From Proteles cristata cristata (taxonomy: Eukaryota > Chordata > Mammalia > Carnivora > Hyaenidae): 64,000 nucleotides of DNA. The notes beneath the pieces are model-generated. The model saw nothing but the letters and a program-made list of their open reading frames with translations. It was not told the origin of the DNA and did no database searches. The position numbers and the translations under genes are program-made. Shown here piece after piece: positions 23,800-35,249 of this stretch; the stretch's first letter is position 1; every line of letters begins with the position of its first letter. The stretch covers positions 620,001 to 684,000 of the forward strand of contig JAESUZ010003171.1 of assembly GCA_017311185.1 (NCBI GenBank). The letters are read 5' to 3'.

Positions 23800-23945
23800 G
23801 GGCTTGGTCAACTGATTTCACCTCTCTATGCTTTCATTTTCCTCCTCTGTGGCCTGGTGATAACCATAATAGCAGCCTCCTAAGAGGGCTCTCAGCATGA
23901 ACGAGACAAGTCAGGGAAAGTACTTAGCATAGGATTCTGCCCATT
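23800..23945 (+). repeat. MIR-like fragment
   Basis: Weak plus-strand MIR core (ttttcctcctctgtggcc, gtacttagcataggattctg). Confidence 0.5.
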
Positions 23946-24390
23946 AAAAAACAAAGACTCAATCAGATTATATTTCTGATCATTATTGGTGAGAAAGCAT
24001 AAGGCAAACTGAGGGCAAAATACAAGCAAGCCCCCCCCCCCCAAGATGGGATGTGTGTGATCTTCCTCAGTTTCTCCTGGCTGTCCAAGAACAAAGGAAA
24101 GGAAAAAAAGCAAAGGGCCAACTGATAGAGAACACAGTCAAACAGGACAGGACCTCCATCAGTTTGCAAATGCCTTAGTAAATTACACAGAAAAGGCAAG
24201 CTTATCAATAGCCTAATCTTCAGAAATTTACAAACTCAGTTTCCTGGAGCCCCAACATCACCCTCCCCTGCATAGTGATGTGGGGAACAAAGGCAAGGAG
24301 GAAATGGCAGGTAAGATTACATTTCCTTATAACCCTCAGCCCATTGACAAATACTGGAGGCAAATGCAGAGTAGGAACCCCCTGCCTTCT

Positions 24391-24410
24391 TTTTTTTTTT
24401 TTTTTTTATT
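24391..24410 (-). mobile_element. tail-only (poly-A) retrotransposition insertion
   Basis: Twenty bases (17 T then ATT) flanked by a perfect 12-bp duplication (cccctgccttct, 24379-24390 and 24411-24422). Copy 2 of the LTR lacks both. This is the signature of an L1-type insertion that copied only the poly(A) tail. Confidence 0.75.
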
Positions 24411-24637
24411 CCCCTGCCTTCTTAATGCTGATGACTTACTAGAGAGAAAACAACCTTGACCTGACAGTAGCAAGGCCTCCTCTTTAGCATATGAAAGTCT
24501 CTCTGGAGGCCTTCGTTTTGACTTTACCTCCTCCACTTCCCTAGTATATTACCAGTCACTCTTCACAACACCCCCTCCCTTGCAGCTCTTTCTATCAATG
24601 GGTCCTGTCCCCCTGCTTTAATAAATTCATCTTTTTG

Positions 24638-24851
24638 GGGGCACCTGGGTGGCTCAGTTGGTTAAGCATCCGACTTCGTCTCAGGTCATGATCTCACGAT
24701 TCATGGGTTCAAGCCCCGCATCGGGCTCTGTGCTGACAGCTAGCTCAGAGCGTGCATCCTGCTTCAGATTCTGTCTCTCTCTCTCTCTGACCCTCCACGG
24801 CTCATGCTGTCTCTCTCTCTCAGAAATAAATAAAATATTTTTTAAAAAAAT
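24638..24851 (+). mobile_element. CAN-SINE inside LTR copy 1
   Basis: Full-length SINE with a perfect 18-bp TSD at 24620-24637 and 24852-24869. Confidence 0.96.
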
Positions 24852-24939
24852 AATAAATTCATCTTTTTGTACCAAAGACGTCTCAAGAATTCTTACTTGG
24901 CCATCAGCTCCAAACCCCAACCATTCCCAAACCCCATCA

Positions 24940-24997
24940 GGATCATGACCTGAGCTGAGTCAGACACTTAACCCACTGAGCCACCCAGGAGCCCCAG
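24940..24997 (-). mobile_element. CAN-SINE head only
   Basis: The first ~58 bp of a SINE in reverse (ggatcatgacctgagctgag ... gccacccaggagcccc). It stops at the same SINE position where the headless SINE at 25941 begins. Confidence 0.85.
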
Positions 24998-25222
24998 TTG
25001 AAATGCATCCATATAGCAAAAACAGTTAAATAATGTATGTCCCAAATATTGCATGAGACATACTGCTGAAAAATTACTTTTATCTGAAACTTAAATGTAA
25101 CTGGGGATCCCGTATTTCATTGAGCAACCCCAGCAGGCAGAGAGATGCACACAATTACCCTGGAGAGGCTGCATTCGGTGGTTAGCCTTTGAGGTAAGTG
25201 TCTAAATGGACTTAAGTAATAA

Positions 25223-25940
25223 TGAAGAGGGTTTTGGGGATGGTGGTGGAAGAGTCTGGAGCCGATGACTAAGAAAGAATTCTTGAAGACGTCTTTGGTG
25301 CAAAGAGATGATTTTATTAAAGCGGGAGTGGGGGGTGGGGAGCAGGACCCATTGGCAGGAAGAGCTGCACTGGGGTTGTGAAGAGTGTCTGGTAATGTAC
25401 TAGGGAGTTGGGGGAGGTAAAGTCAAAAGGGAGGCCTCTAGAAAGACTTTGATATTCGAAAGAGGACTCTTTCGAGTTGCCTGAGGCCTTGCTACCGTCA
25501 AGCCAAGGTTGTTTTTCCACTAGTAAATCATCAACATTAGTATGGCAGGGAGTTCCTGGAGATATGCTCTACTCTGCATTTGTCTCAAGTAATTGTCAAT
25601 GGGTTTTGGGTTATAAGGAAGTTTAATCTTACCTCTCATTTCCTCCTTTCCCCACATCACTATGGAAGGGAGGGTGACATTATGGCCTCCAGGAAACTGA
25701 GTTTGTAGGTTTCTGGAGATTAGTCTATTGATAAGCTTGCCTTTTCTGTGTAATTTACTAAGATATTTGCAAACTGATGAAAGTCATGCCCCGAATGACT
25801 GTGATCTTTATCACCTAACCATTTCTTTCCCCTTTCCTTTGTTCTTGGGTAGCCAGGAGTACCTGAGGAATATCACACAGACCCCACCCAGGTCAGGGAG
25901 CTGTTTGGGGGTGTCGGCATGCCTTATGCTCCCTTATCCA
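25223..25940 (-). mobile_element. LTR, copy 2 of an inverted pair
   Basis: Same LTR family as 23990-24939 in the opposite orientation, about 717 bp. The AATAAA complement (ttttattaaagc) is near 25311. Edges were set by the alignment and by tg/ca ends and may be off by a few bases. Confidence 0.8.
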
Positions 25941-26056
25941 TCTCACAAGCTTGTGAGTTTGAGCCAGCCCCATGCCGTGCTCTGCACTGACAGCTCAGAG
26001 ACTGGAGCCTGCTTTGGATTCTGTGTCTCCCTCTGTTTGCCCCTCCCTTGCTTGTG

Positions 26057-26088
<32 letters not shown>

Positions 26089-26105
26089 AATAAATAACTG
26101 ACACT
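25941..26105 (+). mobile_element. CAN-SINE lacking its head
   Basis: Begins at tctcacaagcttgtgag in the middle of the tRNA-like part and runs through the CT-rich body ((CT)n at 26059-26085) and A-rich tail. The missing head matches the reverse fragment at 24940-24997. Confidence 0.85.
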
Positions 26106-27765
26106 AAAAAAAATAAATGTACTGGACATCTTGTAATTTTATTTGGTAAATCTGCCACTCCTACTACCTGCACAACACGAGTATTTCAGGAAGGAATTGG
26201 CTCTGCGTAGCGGAGGAAGGCCTCCTGTACTGAATCTAAGTCGCGTCCCCTTGCTTTTGGGGTGGCGGCTTGGGATGTGTTTATGACACCTGGAAAGAGG
26301 CAGCATGGCCAGAGACTAGCAGGGCTCCATTTCCTCCCTCTGTTACAATATTCAGCCACATGCTGTGAAACAACCCAGACAGGTTGAAAAGCATAGGGGG
26401 GTTCAGAGACCCACACAAAGTGGCTACAACTGGCACGGCTCCAGCTGAAAAACCAAAGCAAAGAAATCGGCTGCTTTTTGTGGGAGATAAAGACAGAAAA
26501 AAAATCTCCCTGCCAGCAAAACAAGCCCAAACTAGCCCCACACAGACATTTAATCAGAAGTAGATTTGTTTGGTCTTCTGTAACATCTTCATGTGAAGCT
26601 GGCTGTCCTGTTTTATAAATCTGAATTGCACATAACTCGCACTGCACCGATGAGAACGTGGAAGATTTATGGGGTGGTTCAACGGCATTAATTGCAGAGC
26701 AGAACAGTAGTACTCAACCCAAGAATGTGGGCTTTTGTTACAAATCCACCTCTTCCATCCAGGTGAGCCTGTGTTCCCAGAACAGCAGAGCTGTAAACAT
26801 TTAAAGGATGTAAATTATTAAAGACAATCATCAGTGCTTCTGACAAGCAGCGAACTGGGTGACCGAATCGGAAAGCCAAGGAAGTTGGACAGCATTTGGT
26901 CGGTGTAGATGGAGATGTTCAGAGTACAGCGGAATAGGGCAAGTTCTTTCCCAGAACCACAGACCATGGAGTGAGACCTAGTGCCAGCTGTCCCTACGGG
27001 CTGGCCTGTGTCCTTTCTCCCTGTCTTCCCTGTGCGTCCCCAGGCTACATCCGTACCCTGGTCCTCAGCCTCTACTCAGGTCACAGGCAGCCGAGGAAAG
27101 TGGGCATCTGAGCAGAAGCCCCTCCAGGCAGAAATGAAAATTTCACTGGGGACATCTTGCATTGCAATCTCACTTATTCTTTCTCCTCCCTATTTAAACG
27201 GGGTTTTGTTTTTAATGCTGACTTCCTCCTTCTTCCCTGGGATTGTCCTAGGTAATTTTAGCTGGTGGAAGAGCTGAACTTAATTTGATGGAATGAAAGG
27301 AAATGTGCCTTTGTTTTCTTAAAAAGAACGAATGTTTCCCATTGCTTATTTATGGACACAATAAACCCGGCTCTGCTGGGGAGACACGTGGCGGGGGAGG
27401 AGCAGATGCATGGAGAAAAGGACATGATGTTTATAACACTGTGAATGAAACATGGCAAACGGGCGGATTAAAACAATCGTTCAGCAGAAGGCACAAATGT
27501 ATTGCTTGGAACTCACATGGACATGTTCCAACTTCTTTGCAGTCACATTCAATGTCGAGCTAATTGGTAATGGCAGAATTTGACGTGAAACTGGTGTTTT
27601 TAAAGGAAGTGTTACGTGTGCTCACACACAAGTAAAACGGAGTGAGGAAACTGTGGTGTCTCACTTCTGGAAGCTTTTGACTCAGAAAAATGCCGTTCTC
27701 GACCTGTCTCATGGGGGATATTATGTCAAAAGGGAGGATGTTTTGACTTTAAAACATAACGTGCA
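26106..27765. other. unique sequence, no gene seen
   Basis: The longest frame (26186-26647 minus, 153 codons) is Trp/Cys/Phe-rich, overlaps another frame and has no recognisable domain. I treat it as chance. Confidence 0.45.
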
Positions 27766-27769
27766 ATCC

Positions 27770-28083
27770 CCCACCTCCATGTTTCCCCAGAGCAGTGGAA
27801 GCACATATCCACACAAAGACTTGCTCGAGAATGTTCATTACAGCCAAAACCCAAGACATGACTCAAATGGCCATCAAGTGGGGAATGGATGGGTAGCTTG
27901 TATGTTGGTTCGGTGGAATATTACTTGGCAGTGAAAAAGAAACAGACTGTTGACAACTAGAAAAGTGTGGTTGAATCTTAAAAAAAGTATGCTGAGCAAG
28001 TGAATTCAGACGTATTGTTGCGGAAATCTGGTCTGGATCACTGGTGGAAGAACCAAGCGGCACTTGGATATCTTGGAAGGAAG
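27770..28083 (+). mobile_element. old L1 3' region
   Basis: Diverged ORF2 end in plus orientation: agaatgttcattacagcc, tcaaatggccatcaag, gtggaatattacttgg, then a degraded 3' UTR. Confidence 0.7.
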
Positions 28084-28710
28084 TGTAAGGACACAAGTCT
28101 AAACGTCTAAACCAAACTGACTCCATGACAGGCTTTAAGTTTCCCCTCTAAGCTAGAAGGCTTAAGTTCCAGCTTCCCTGAAACTATCAGGCAGTGACAC
28201 ATTGCCCAAGGCAGGAGAAACCACCCTTGCAACACCCAATCAGGAAAGGCCAGCGACCACCCTCCACATTACTGAGAGAGAGGCTTAGAGATAGAAACTA
28301 TAGATAGGACCTGTTACCTAATGTTAAAGTTAACCCGTTAGTCGCCAAACAAGACCCTAGGCTCGCTCTGTAATTGGTTGAATTTAAAGGTACTCTAAAT
28401 GTTGTAATTGGATCCCGCCCAAAGTAACAAATACTCTAGACAATGTGTATGGTTAAACCCTCTGTCAATAATGTTGAATAATTATGATTGGATCACTGTT
28501 CCCATGTCACAACTTCTGTAACTCCCCCGTCACAAACCCCATAAAAACCCTACTCTGCCTTTGCTCAGGGCTCTCAGCACAGATCCACTGCGTTGGTGAG
28601 GTCTGGGAGCCTGGGCTTAAGCCCGAATAAATGCCCTTTGCTTTTGCATACGTGACTCGGACTCCTTGGTGGTCTTGTGATTTTGGGGAGATCGCGATCT
28701 GAGCATAACA
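28084..28710 (+). mobile_element. gammaretroviral-type solo LTR
   Basis: About 627 bp. It has a TATA-like site (ataaaaaccc, 28541), an AATAAA signal at 28626-28631, and a class I-type end (cctggtggtcttgtg-like, finishing gagcataaca). Flanking bases gaag / gaac are a possible decayed 4-bp duplication, so the 5' edge is provisional. It resembles the LTR at 21958 in layout but not closely in sequence. Confidence 0.75.
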
Positions 28711-29545
28711 GAACGAGGTTTATTTTACACCGGTGGGCTCAGAGGAGATCATTCTCCAGAGGTCTGAGCCCAGAGCATCAGCAGAGGGAGTAATTTATAA
28801 CTTCTTTTTTCCACATTCCTCATTAGTACATGAGACAACAGTGTGGGAAGAAGAACCTGGAAGAGGGAGTCTTTGATTAGGAACAGGTATTTCCTTATCA
28901 GTCCTGTTGGCTACATCTTATAACAGATTTTTCCCTATCAGTATGCCAGATCTGGAAAGAATTCATTCAAGAGGATGTTGCAAGGGGTAGTGGTCAGTGC
29001 CATGGGGAGACCATTCTGACCCTAAGATCAGCGAGGGTGTCAAAGGGTAGGCATAAAGGATTTTTCTTGATTGGGAGGAGTGAACAAAGCCAGAAGGAAG
29101 CTGGTGTGGGAAAGTGTGGTGAAGGGGAGTGGCCGGAGAGCAGAGTGAGAATGTTTAGCCTTGAAGCCAGCCTGTGTTTAGGAGAGGCAATGTAGTCCCG
29201 GCTGTGTTTCTGGAAGGGGCTGTCTGCTGGCTCGGGCTGACCGGGGTGGACAGAGTTCACATCCCCAGGAAGGAAAGACTCTTAACTCATGTTTGATTAA
29301 CAAGCATTTTGTTCTGACCCATTAGTGGGACCAAGCAGTCCAGCTAATCATTTAAAAAAAGAAATGGGCATTTGTAGGGTCTGTGTCTGGCCCTGTCTTA
29401 CATAAACAAGAGGGCATCTCTGAGTCTTATTAAGTCATTTGAGGAGGGGTGTTCTTTGTAGGAAGCTTCTGTCCAGAATACAGAAGTGCAGGGAGTTTTC
29501 TGAACTCCTGCTGTTTTCCAGGAGCCCAGGGTTTGGGTAAAATCC
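28711..29545 (-). repeat. possible older LTR
   Basis: The first part reads on the minus strand like an LTR 3' end (ggtgtaaaataaacctcg, with AATAAA). The rest is unrecognised and the edges are unknown. Confidence 0.3.
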
Positions 29546-29605
29546 CACCTTGTTTTATTAAAAAGTGTCATTCCATTTACACAACATTCTAAAAAAGGTG
29601 AAACT

Positions 29606-29898
29606 GGCGTGTCTGGGTGGGTCAGTCGGTTAAGTGTCTGACTCTTGATTTTGGTTCACAGGTCATGACCTCACGGTTCATGAGACTGAGCCCCGCATCA
29701 GGCTCTGCGCCTATAGTGTGGAACCTATCTGGGAGTCTCTCTCTGTCTCTCTCTCTCTGCCCCTCCCCTGCTCATGCACATGTGAGCTGTCTCTCTCTTT
29801 CTCTCCCTGTCTCCCTCTGCCCCTCCCCTATTCATGCACTTGTGAGCTCTCTCTCTCTCTCTCTCAAAATAAATAACGAAACTTAAAAGAAACTAAAA
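29606..29898 (+). mobile_element. CAN-SINE with duplicated CT body
   Basis: Head ggtgggtcagtcggttaagt. The CT-rich body occurs twice (around 29757-29795 and 29815-29860; cccctcccct...catgca...tgtgagct), making the element about 290 bp. A near-perfect duplication flanks it (aaaaggtgaaac / aaaaaggcaaaac). Confidence 0.85.
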
Positions 29899-30486
29899 AG
29901 GCAAAACTAAGGTACAGCTATAGAATGCAGATGGGCAGCTGCCTGGGGCAGTGGTGAGGTGAAGACTGGCTGCAAAAGAACACCAGGAAAGTTCTGGAGG
30001 TGACAGAAATGTTCAGGACCTTAGCTGTGGTGAAGGTTGCGTTGTACATACATTTCCTGAAATTCATGGAACTGTGCACTTAACATGGGTGCATTTCACT
30101 GTATGTAAACTATACTTGATAAATTTGATTTGAAAAATGGAGGGTGGTTAGCTAACCGTGGTCATGAGCTCAGGAGCAGGCTTGAACACCAAATCCGTCC
30201 CTTGCTATGGCAGTTATGGGACAATTGCTTATTCTCCTTAAGCACCATTTTCTCCACTCATTCCCATATCCTGAGTGCTCAGAGCATCAAAGCCACACAC
30301 CTAGCAGGAGCTCTATCATATTAGCCATTATTCTGCAACAACTGTGACTCCATTTTCCTTCCTTGGTATGTCCTGGGCTGTGTGCCATCTTGAAGAGAAA
30401 ATGGAATTTCATGGCACCGTATCCAGGCTGCGAGTCCCTTAGCTTCAGTATCTTTAGATGTTAAATCTCTGCCTGAGTCCCACTCT
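29899..30486. other. no recognised gene
   Basis: A possible degraded L1 3' end lies at 29920-30130, and a weak MIR-like core near 30200-30260. Confidence 0.4.
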
Positions 30487-31152
30487 TGCAGGGCTCAGGG
30501 GTCCCTGAAGGATGGACAGTGTCAGCGAGGGAGAGTGGGAGAGCCACGAGAATCTTTCTGGTCACCAGGCAGGCATCTCTGCTCTGATTGGGGCTTAACT
30601 TTATTTTATCATTAAGTGTTTGGGGGATGGCACAGAAGTGGCATTTGCCTTAGACAATGATTTCTGATGACAAACTTCTTTGATATGTAAGAATTTTCCA
30701 GAACATAGATTTGTAGAAGACTCCTGCATAACCTTTGTCAATAGTGACTGAGGTAGGTGGTTTAGATGCTTATCCTATGGGGAAGTAGGTATCTTTCCCA
30801 TACAGGACAATGTTTTTAGCATAAAAAGGGTGAACTTAGTTTTTTGTAATATTGCTTAAGGGGAAGTATTAAGAAAAACAGGTCTTTCAGGAAACACAAA
30901 TGTTTGCTCTCATAATCACAAAAGAAGTTCCTACAAAACGTTCCTTCACAGGGTGCAATCAGCATATATTCAAGGCCAGAATAAGTCACTCCGAATACTG
31001 ATCACAAGATGCCTTAGGGGTCGGTGCTCAAGCACAAACAATTAGGTGGGGGTGGATATGGTCACCATCTGATCGGTAAGCGTCCGTGCAACTCACCTTA
31101 ACCTCATCGGGAGTTTTTTCTCAACCTATGAGCTCAGAAACGGCTCCCAACA
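30487..31152 (-). mobile_element. solo LTR distantly related to the 34-42.7 kb provirus
   Basis: The first ~110 bp (ggggtccctgaaggatggac and on) match the LTRs at 34038 and 41759, including the reverse AATAAA (30600-30605), and the end (cggctcccaaca) matches theirs. The body differs, so it is another subfamily of betaretrovirus-like LTR. No clean TSD. Confidence 0.75.
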
Positions 31153-33380
31153 AATCTCTGCTCAGCTATGTTACAGTGTCTCATGAAAATTAGATGGGAA
31201 AATGGATGGGGAAGCATTCATAAGCTAAAGCAGTTATTGTTAAGTGCTAACGAGCTAATAAATGGCAACGATCATGAGTTTTCTTTTTCTTCATTACGCC
31301 TCTGTCTTTTCTGATTTCTTTTTCATAAAGAAGATGGATTATCCTTATAAGCAGAAGAAATTTATAATTTCCACCCAGAACAAGATGCTGTAGGCCTGGA
31401 ATAAGTACTTAAATATTTATTTGAAGACGAGGTGATTATGTAATTTATCTTCTAAGGCCACTTTTGAAAGAAGGTGCTGTCACTAATGACACCACATGAT
31501 GGAGATGCTGGACAGCTCTTTGTCTGGTGACCTGAACGAACGTCCCCAATGAGTAGCAGTGGTCATTCTGTGTCTCCAGATGTGACCCCCCTCCCCCCCC
31601 CGAAGGACAAATCTTTACCATGTAGAATTCTAGCCAGGGATGTACTAACTGAATGTGATCATGAGGAAACATCAAAGAGACCCACTTTGAGCAATTCATT
31701 CAAAAACAAATGACCTACATTCTCCCCAGATGGGAAGGTCATGACGGAAGGAGAGGCCAGGGAAGTGTCCTAAGTCAAAAAGTCTAGAGACGTGACAAAT
31801 GAATGAATACAGGATCCCAAACTGGGTCCTGTGCCAGACGGAAAATTGCATGTTGCATTTTCAGATGATTGGTCACATTGAAATACGGTCTGAATTTAGG
31901 CAAAAGTATTTTACCGACGTTAATTCTCCTGAACCAATAACTAACCTGTATATTTTTCAAAAGAGAATATCCTTGTTCATAGGAAATCACACTGAAATAT
32001 TACTAGGCACAGAGGCATGATGTACGATATCTACTCTCAAAAGATCTGGAGAAAATAAGTTGTGTGTAGGGTGTGTGTGTGTACAAAGTCAGTTACAGAG
32101 ACCTTGAGAGAACATGATAAAGCAAATATGGCCAAATATTAAGAATGAATGAATCTGAGTAAAGGGCCCGGGGGGAGGGCACTCTGAATTTGCAAAAATA
32201 CTTGCGAATACATTTGTAAATTTAAAATTATTGTGGAATAAAGGTTTTTAAAAGTTGGGGAAGGTGCTGCATGGTGCTGAATAAATAAAAGCCCCCAGGA
32301 CGGAGCGTCAGGCTGTCACAAAGCCCGAATGGAAAAGAAGCTGCTGTGGGGATGAGCTGGGGACAGAGAAGCTGACTGTGGTTTGGAGGGACAAGAGGAA
32401 AATGAGGACCCACATTTCCCTTTTGTTGCTGTAATTTGCACTTGTAGCGGTCGCTGGGGCTGACAGCACGGAGGACGAGAGGTACGGGGGTGGTCAGTGC
32501 CGCTAAATCTGGCTCTTCTTGTAACGGAGCTTGCTGGAAGACTCAGACTGTCCAGTAATGGGTCACCGCCTCCCCAGACGTAAGTACTTCATGCATTATA
32601 ACACCACACAAAGAGGCCGAGTCATCACCACAGTGGAAGGCATCCTAGAGCAGTCTTTCCAGAATCAGACTCAAGTCAGGATTCCAGGCTGAGCACGGGG
32701 AAACACGGCATGCTAAAGCGTCTGAAGAGGTGCTGGGCATTGAGGTGGACAATTAGGACAATGAGATGAACTGAAGGTGACAATCCAGAGTGGTTCTCTT
32801 CCTGGAACGGTACATGCAAGAGGCAAAAAAGAGGTGCTGACTCCCCGGCATTCTATTCCTCTATCGGACAGCCGCAGGCAAAGGTCAGGTGCGTGGGGGA
32901 CAATAGTCTCACTACTGAGAGGCTCCAAACTACTGGCTGCTGCCTCGTTATGGAGGGTACGCAGTCGGGGTGGACAAAAGCTCCTTAGCTGAGGACCCCC
33001 ATGAGCAGGTCTTGGTGGAGGCTCTGGGCCAGGAATGCAGACGTCTGATGAGTGTGGCCAAGTTGGCAGAGCTCTGGCCTTGACTGCAGAGCCCTCCCGA
33101 AAACCACGATGCACGGCTGTGGCCCAAGTGAGGTGCGAGGGCTGCAGTCTTCCTGCTGAGGCTGACCGGCCAATGCCTTGTGTCAATCAGGTTCTTCAGA
33201 GAAACAGAACGAACAGGATTTCTGAGAAGTCCAAGATTTGCGGCTGGTAGGTTGGAGACCCGGGACACCCATGGCATTATTTCAGGCTACGCTGGAGTCC
33301 ACAGGCAGGAGAAGACCAGTGTCTTAGCTGGAAGACAGTCAGGCAGACAGCTAGCATTGGGCACGGAAGGTCATGCACAC
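31153..33380. other. unique sequence, no gene seen
   Basis: Frames at 32713-33186 (157 codons, minus) and 32948-33277 (minus) lie in a GC-richer part, but they are mutually overlapping and have no recognisable domain. Confidence 0.45.
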
Positions 33381-33384
33381 GATT

Positions 33385-33765
33385 TTATTTTTTAAGTTTG
33401 AGTACAGTTGACACACAATGTCATTAGTTTCAGGTGCACAACACAGTGATTCACAACATTCCAGGGGATGCCATACTTGCCACAAATGTAGCTACCCTCT
33501 GTCACCGTACTGTGCTGCAACCATACCATCAGATGGCCAGGGACACGTGAAAAGATGCTCAACATCACCCATCAGCAGGGAAATGCAAACCCAAACCACG
33601 GTGTGATACCACCTCACACCTGTCAGAATGGCTAAAATCAAAAAGACAAGAAATAGCACGTGTTGGCAAGGTTGTGGGGAGAAAGAAAACCCCGTGTCCT
33701 GTTGGTGGGGATGCAAACTGGGTGCAGCTGCCATGGAAAATGGTTAGGAGGGTCCTCAACAAATT
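33385..33765 (+). mobile_element. L1 fragments in two orientations
   Basis: 33385-33530 reads as L1 3' UTR in the minus orientation (agttgacacacaatg, tttcaggtgcacaacac, gtagctaccctctgtcacc). 33530-33765 is ORF2 in plus orientation (acgtgaaaagatgctcaac, cctgtcagaatggctaaaat). They are either two insertions or one rearranged copy. Confidence 0.7.
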
Positions 33766-34037
33766 AAAGATGGACTCCGTGCATTCCTTGAGGAAGAAAA
33801 CCTGAGTCAGGTTGGCGACCGCTCTCCTTCAGGGGGTGCTGGGTTGCACTTTCTCCTTGTAGGGGCCCAATAAGGATCTTGGGGACCGCAGTTGGAACAC
33901 CCAGCCCAGGCCATCTCTGTCCATGAGAGCAGGCTGTGCGGGTGGCAGACTGAAGCGCCATGTTGGTGCTCCACATGCTGGTGGCTACGTGAGTGTCTCC
34001 CGGCTTCTGCAGGACAAAGCTTGCCGTGACACTTCAG

Positions 34038-34971
34038 TGCCGGAGGCCGCGCCGGCTCCGACAGGTCCAGGGGTCCCTGAAGGATGGACGGTGTCGGCGA
34101 AAGAGAATGAGAGAGCCCCGAGATTCTTTCTGATCACCAGACAGGCGTCTCTGTCCTGTCGGTTTTGGTGTCTTTATTTAAAGGTTCAACAACCATATGA
34201 GGTCAGAGAAAAGGAATTTCTTACAATGAGAGGTCTTTTGTGATATCAATTACAGAAGTATCCCAGTCATGGTGAATTTACAACCAAGAAAATAACAGGA
34301 TGCTCTTAGTGAAAGACAGGATAACATAAAGGTTAGGTTGTATATAGATAAGCTAGGAGTCATTCTGTCTGGCTCTCAAGAGGATGAATGATTCTGAATT
34401 GGTTTGTGTGTGGAAACCATCATGAGGGCCCTAAATGTGTCCATCTTGGCACCTGGGTTTATGTTTTAGCTACTCTTATCTATCCTCATCCCAGTTGCCA
34501 GTGTAAGGGAGGGTGTTTGTGGAATGTAGGCCCTGAGGAAGCGACTGCCATACATCACCAATTAGTAAGTTAAGTTCGGTACTTATCTGTACTTTAACTA
34601 TAAATTAGGCTCTTCTGATATGGGGCCAGGCTCAATAGTAACTCTTGTGTTCTTAACCCCCTTTATTATCTAAGTCTTGGATCTGCAAGGCCCATAGGAA
34701 GAGCCTTTTGACAATCGCCCATAGAGCTTTCATCTAAAGTCTCTTTCGTAAAGGCAGGAATATGCTTTTCCTTATGAGGTATCTGTATTCCAAATATGGG
34801 TCTGATATGGAATATTGGGAGGCCTAGTCAATACCAGCAGGCTCATTTCCAACATGAACCAGTAGTAGCAGAAGGAGATACTAGTCTTCGTTTCTCATGG
34901 CAGAAGCTGTGCAAACATTGCCATTTCCTTGCTGTGACTGCCATCCAGAGAGGCCGGTGCGGCTCCCGGCA
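34038..34971 (-). repeat. 3' LTR of the provirus
   Basis: 934 bp, TG...CA ends. The minus-strand AATAAA lies at 34173-34178. It is about 98% like the other LTR except for a strongly different block at roughly 34540-34685. Confidence 0.95.
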
Positions 34972-34973
34972 TA

Positions 34974-34985
34974 TCCCCCTTTTTT
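34974..34985 (-). other. polypurine tract
   Basis: On the minus strand reads AAAAAAGGGGGA, two bases from the LTR. It is the plus-strand DNA primer site and confirms the element's orientation. Confidence 0.9.
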
Positions 34986-35249
34986 ATTATATATTTTTTT
35001 AAAGGACTGGAAGGAGACAAAGGACAATTAATGTGGCTATAAAAAGAAAGCTACGATTACTGACAAAATTATGGAATCCATCTAGAAAGGACATTGCTAT
35101 CTGGGAAGGAAAAACAAAAGGTAGTAGAATAGGGGAAATATCAAGGAAGACAGGACCTGCAGCAGACAGAGGTCTGTTCCCATAATCACAAAGGGAGAGG
35201 TGCAATAGGAGGCTGAAAAATCAAACCTATGCCCAGTAATCATGTATTC

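Larger units (their letters stand above)
23990..24939 (+). mobile_element. LTR, copy 1 of an inverted pair
   Basis: Matches the reverse complement of 25223-25940 almost end to end (e.g. gcataaggc, aagaacaaagg, ttacacagaaaaggcaagct, agacgtctcaagaattctt). Without the nested SINE and its TSD it is about 718 bp, the length of copy 2. A poly(A) signal lies just before the SINE (ctttaataaattc). The family was not identified. It holds a SINE (24638-24851) and a tail-only insertion (24391-24410). Confidence 0.8.

Noticed and set aside
26186..26647. 153-codon minus-strand open frame
   Set aside because: Odd Trp/Cys/Phe-rich composition, overlapped by another frame, with no domain or gene context.
32713..33277. 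Two overlapping minus-strand frames of 109-157 codons
   Set aside because: They overlap in different frames in a GC-richer stretch where stops are rare, and neither resembles a protein family.
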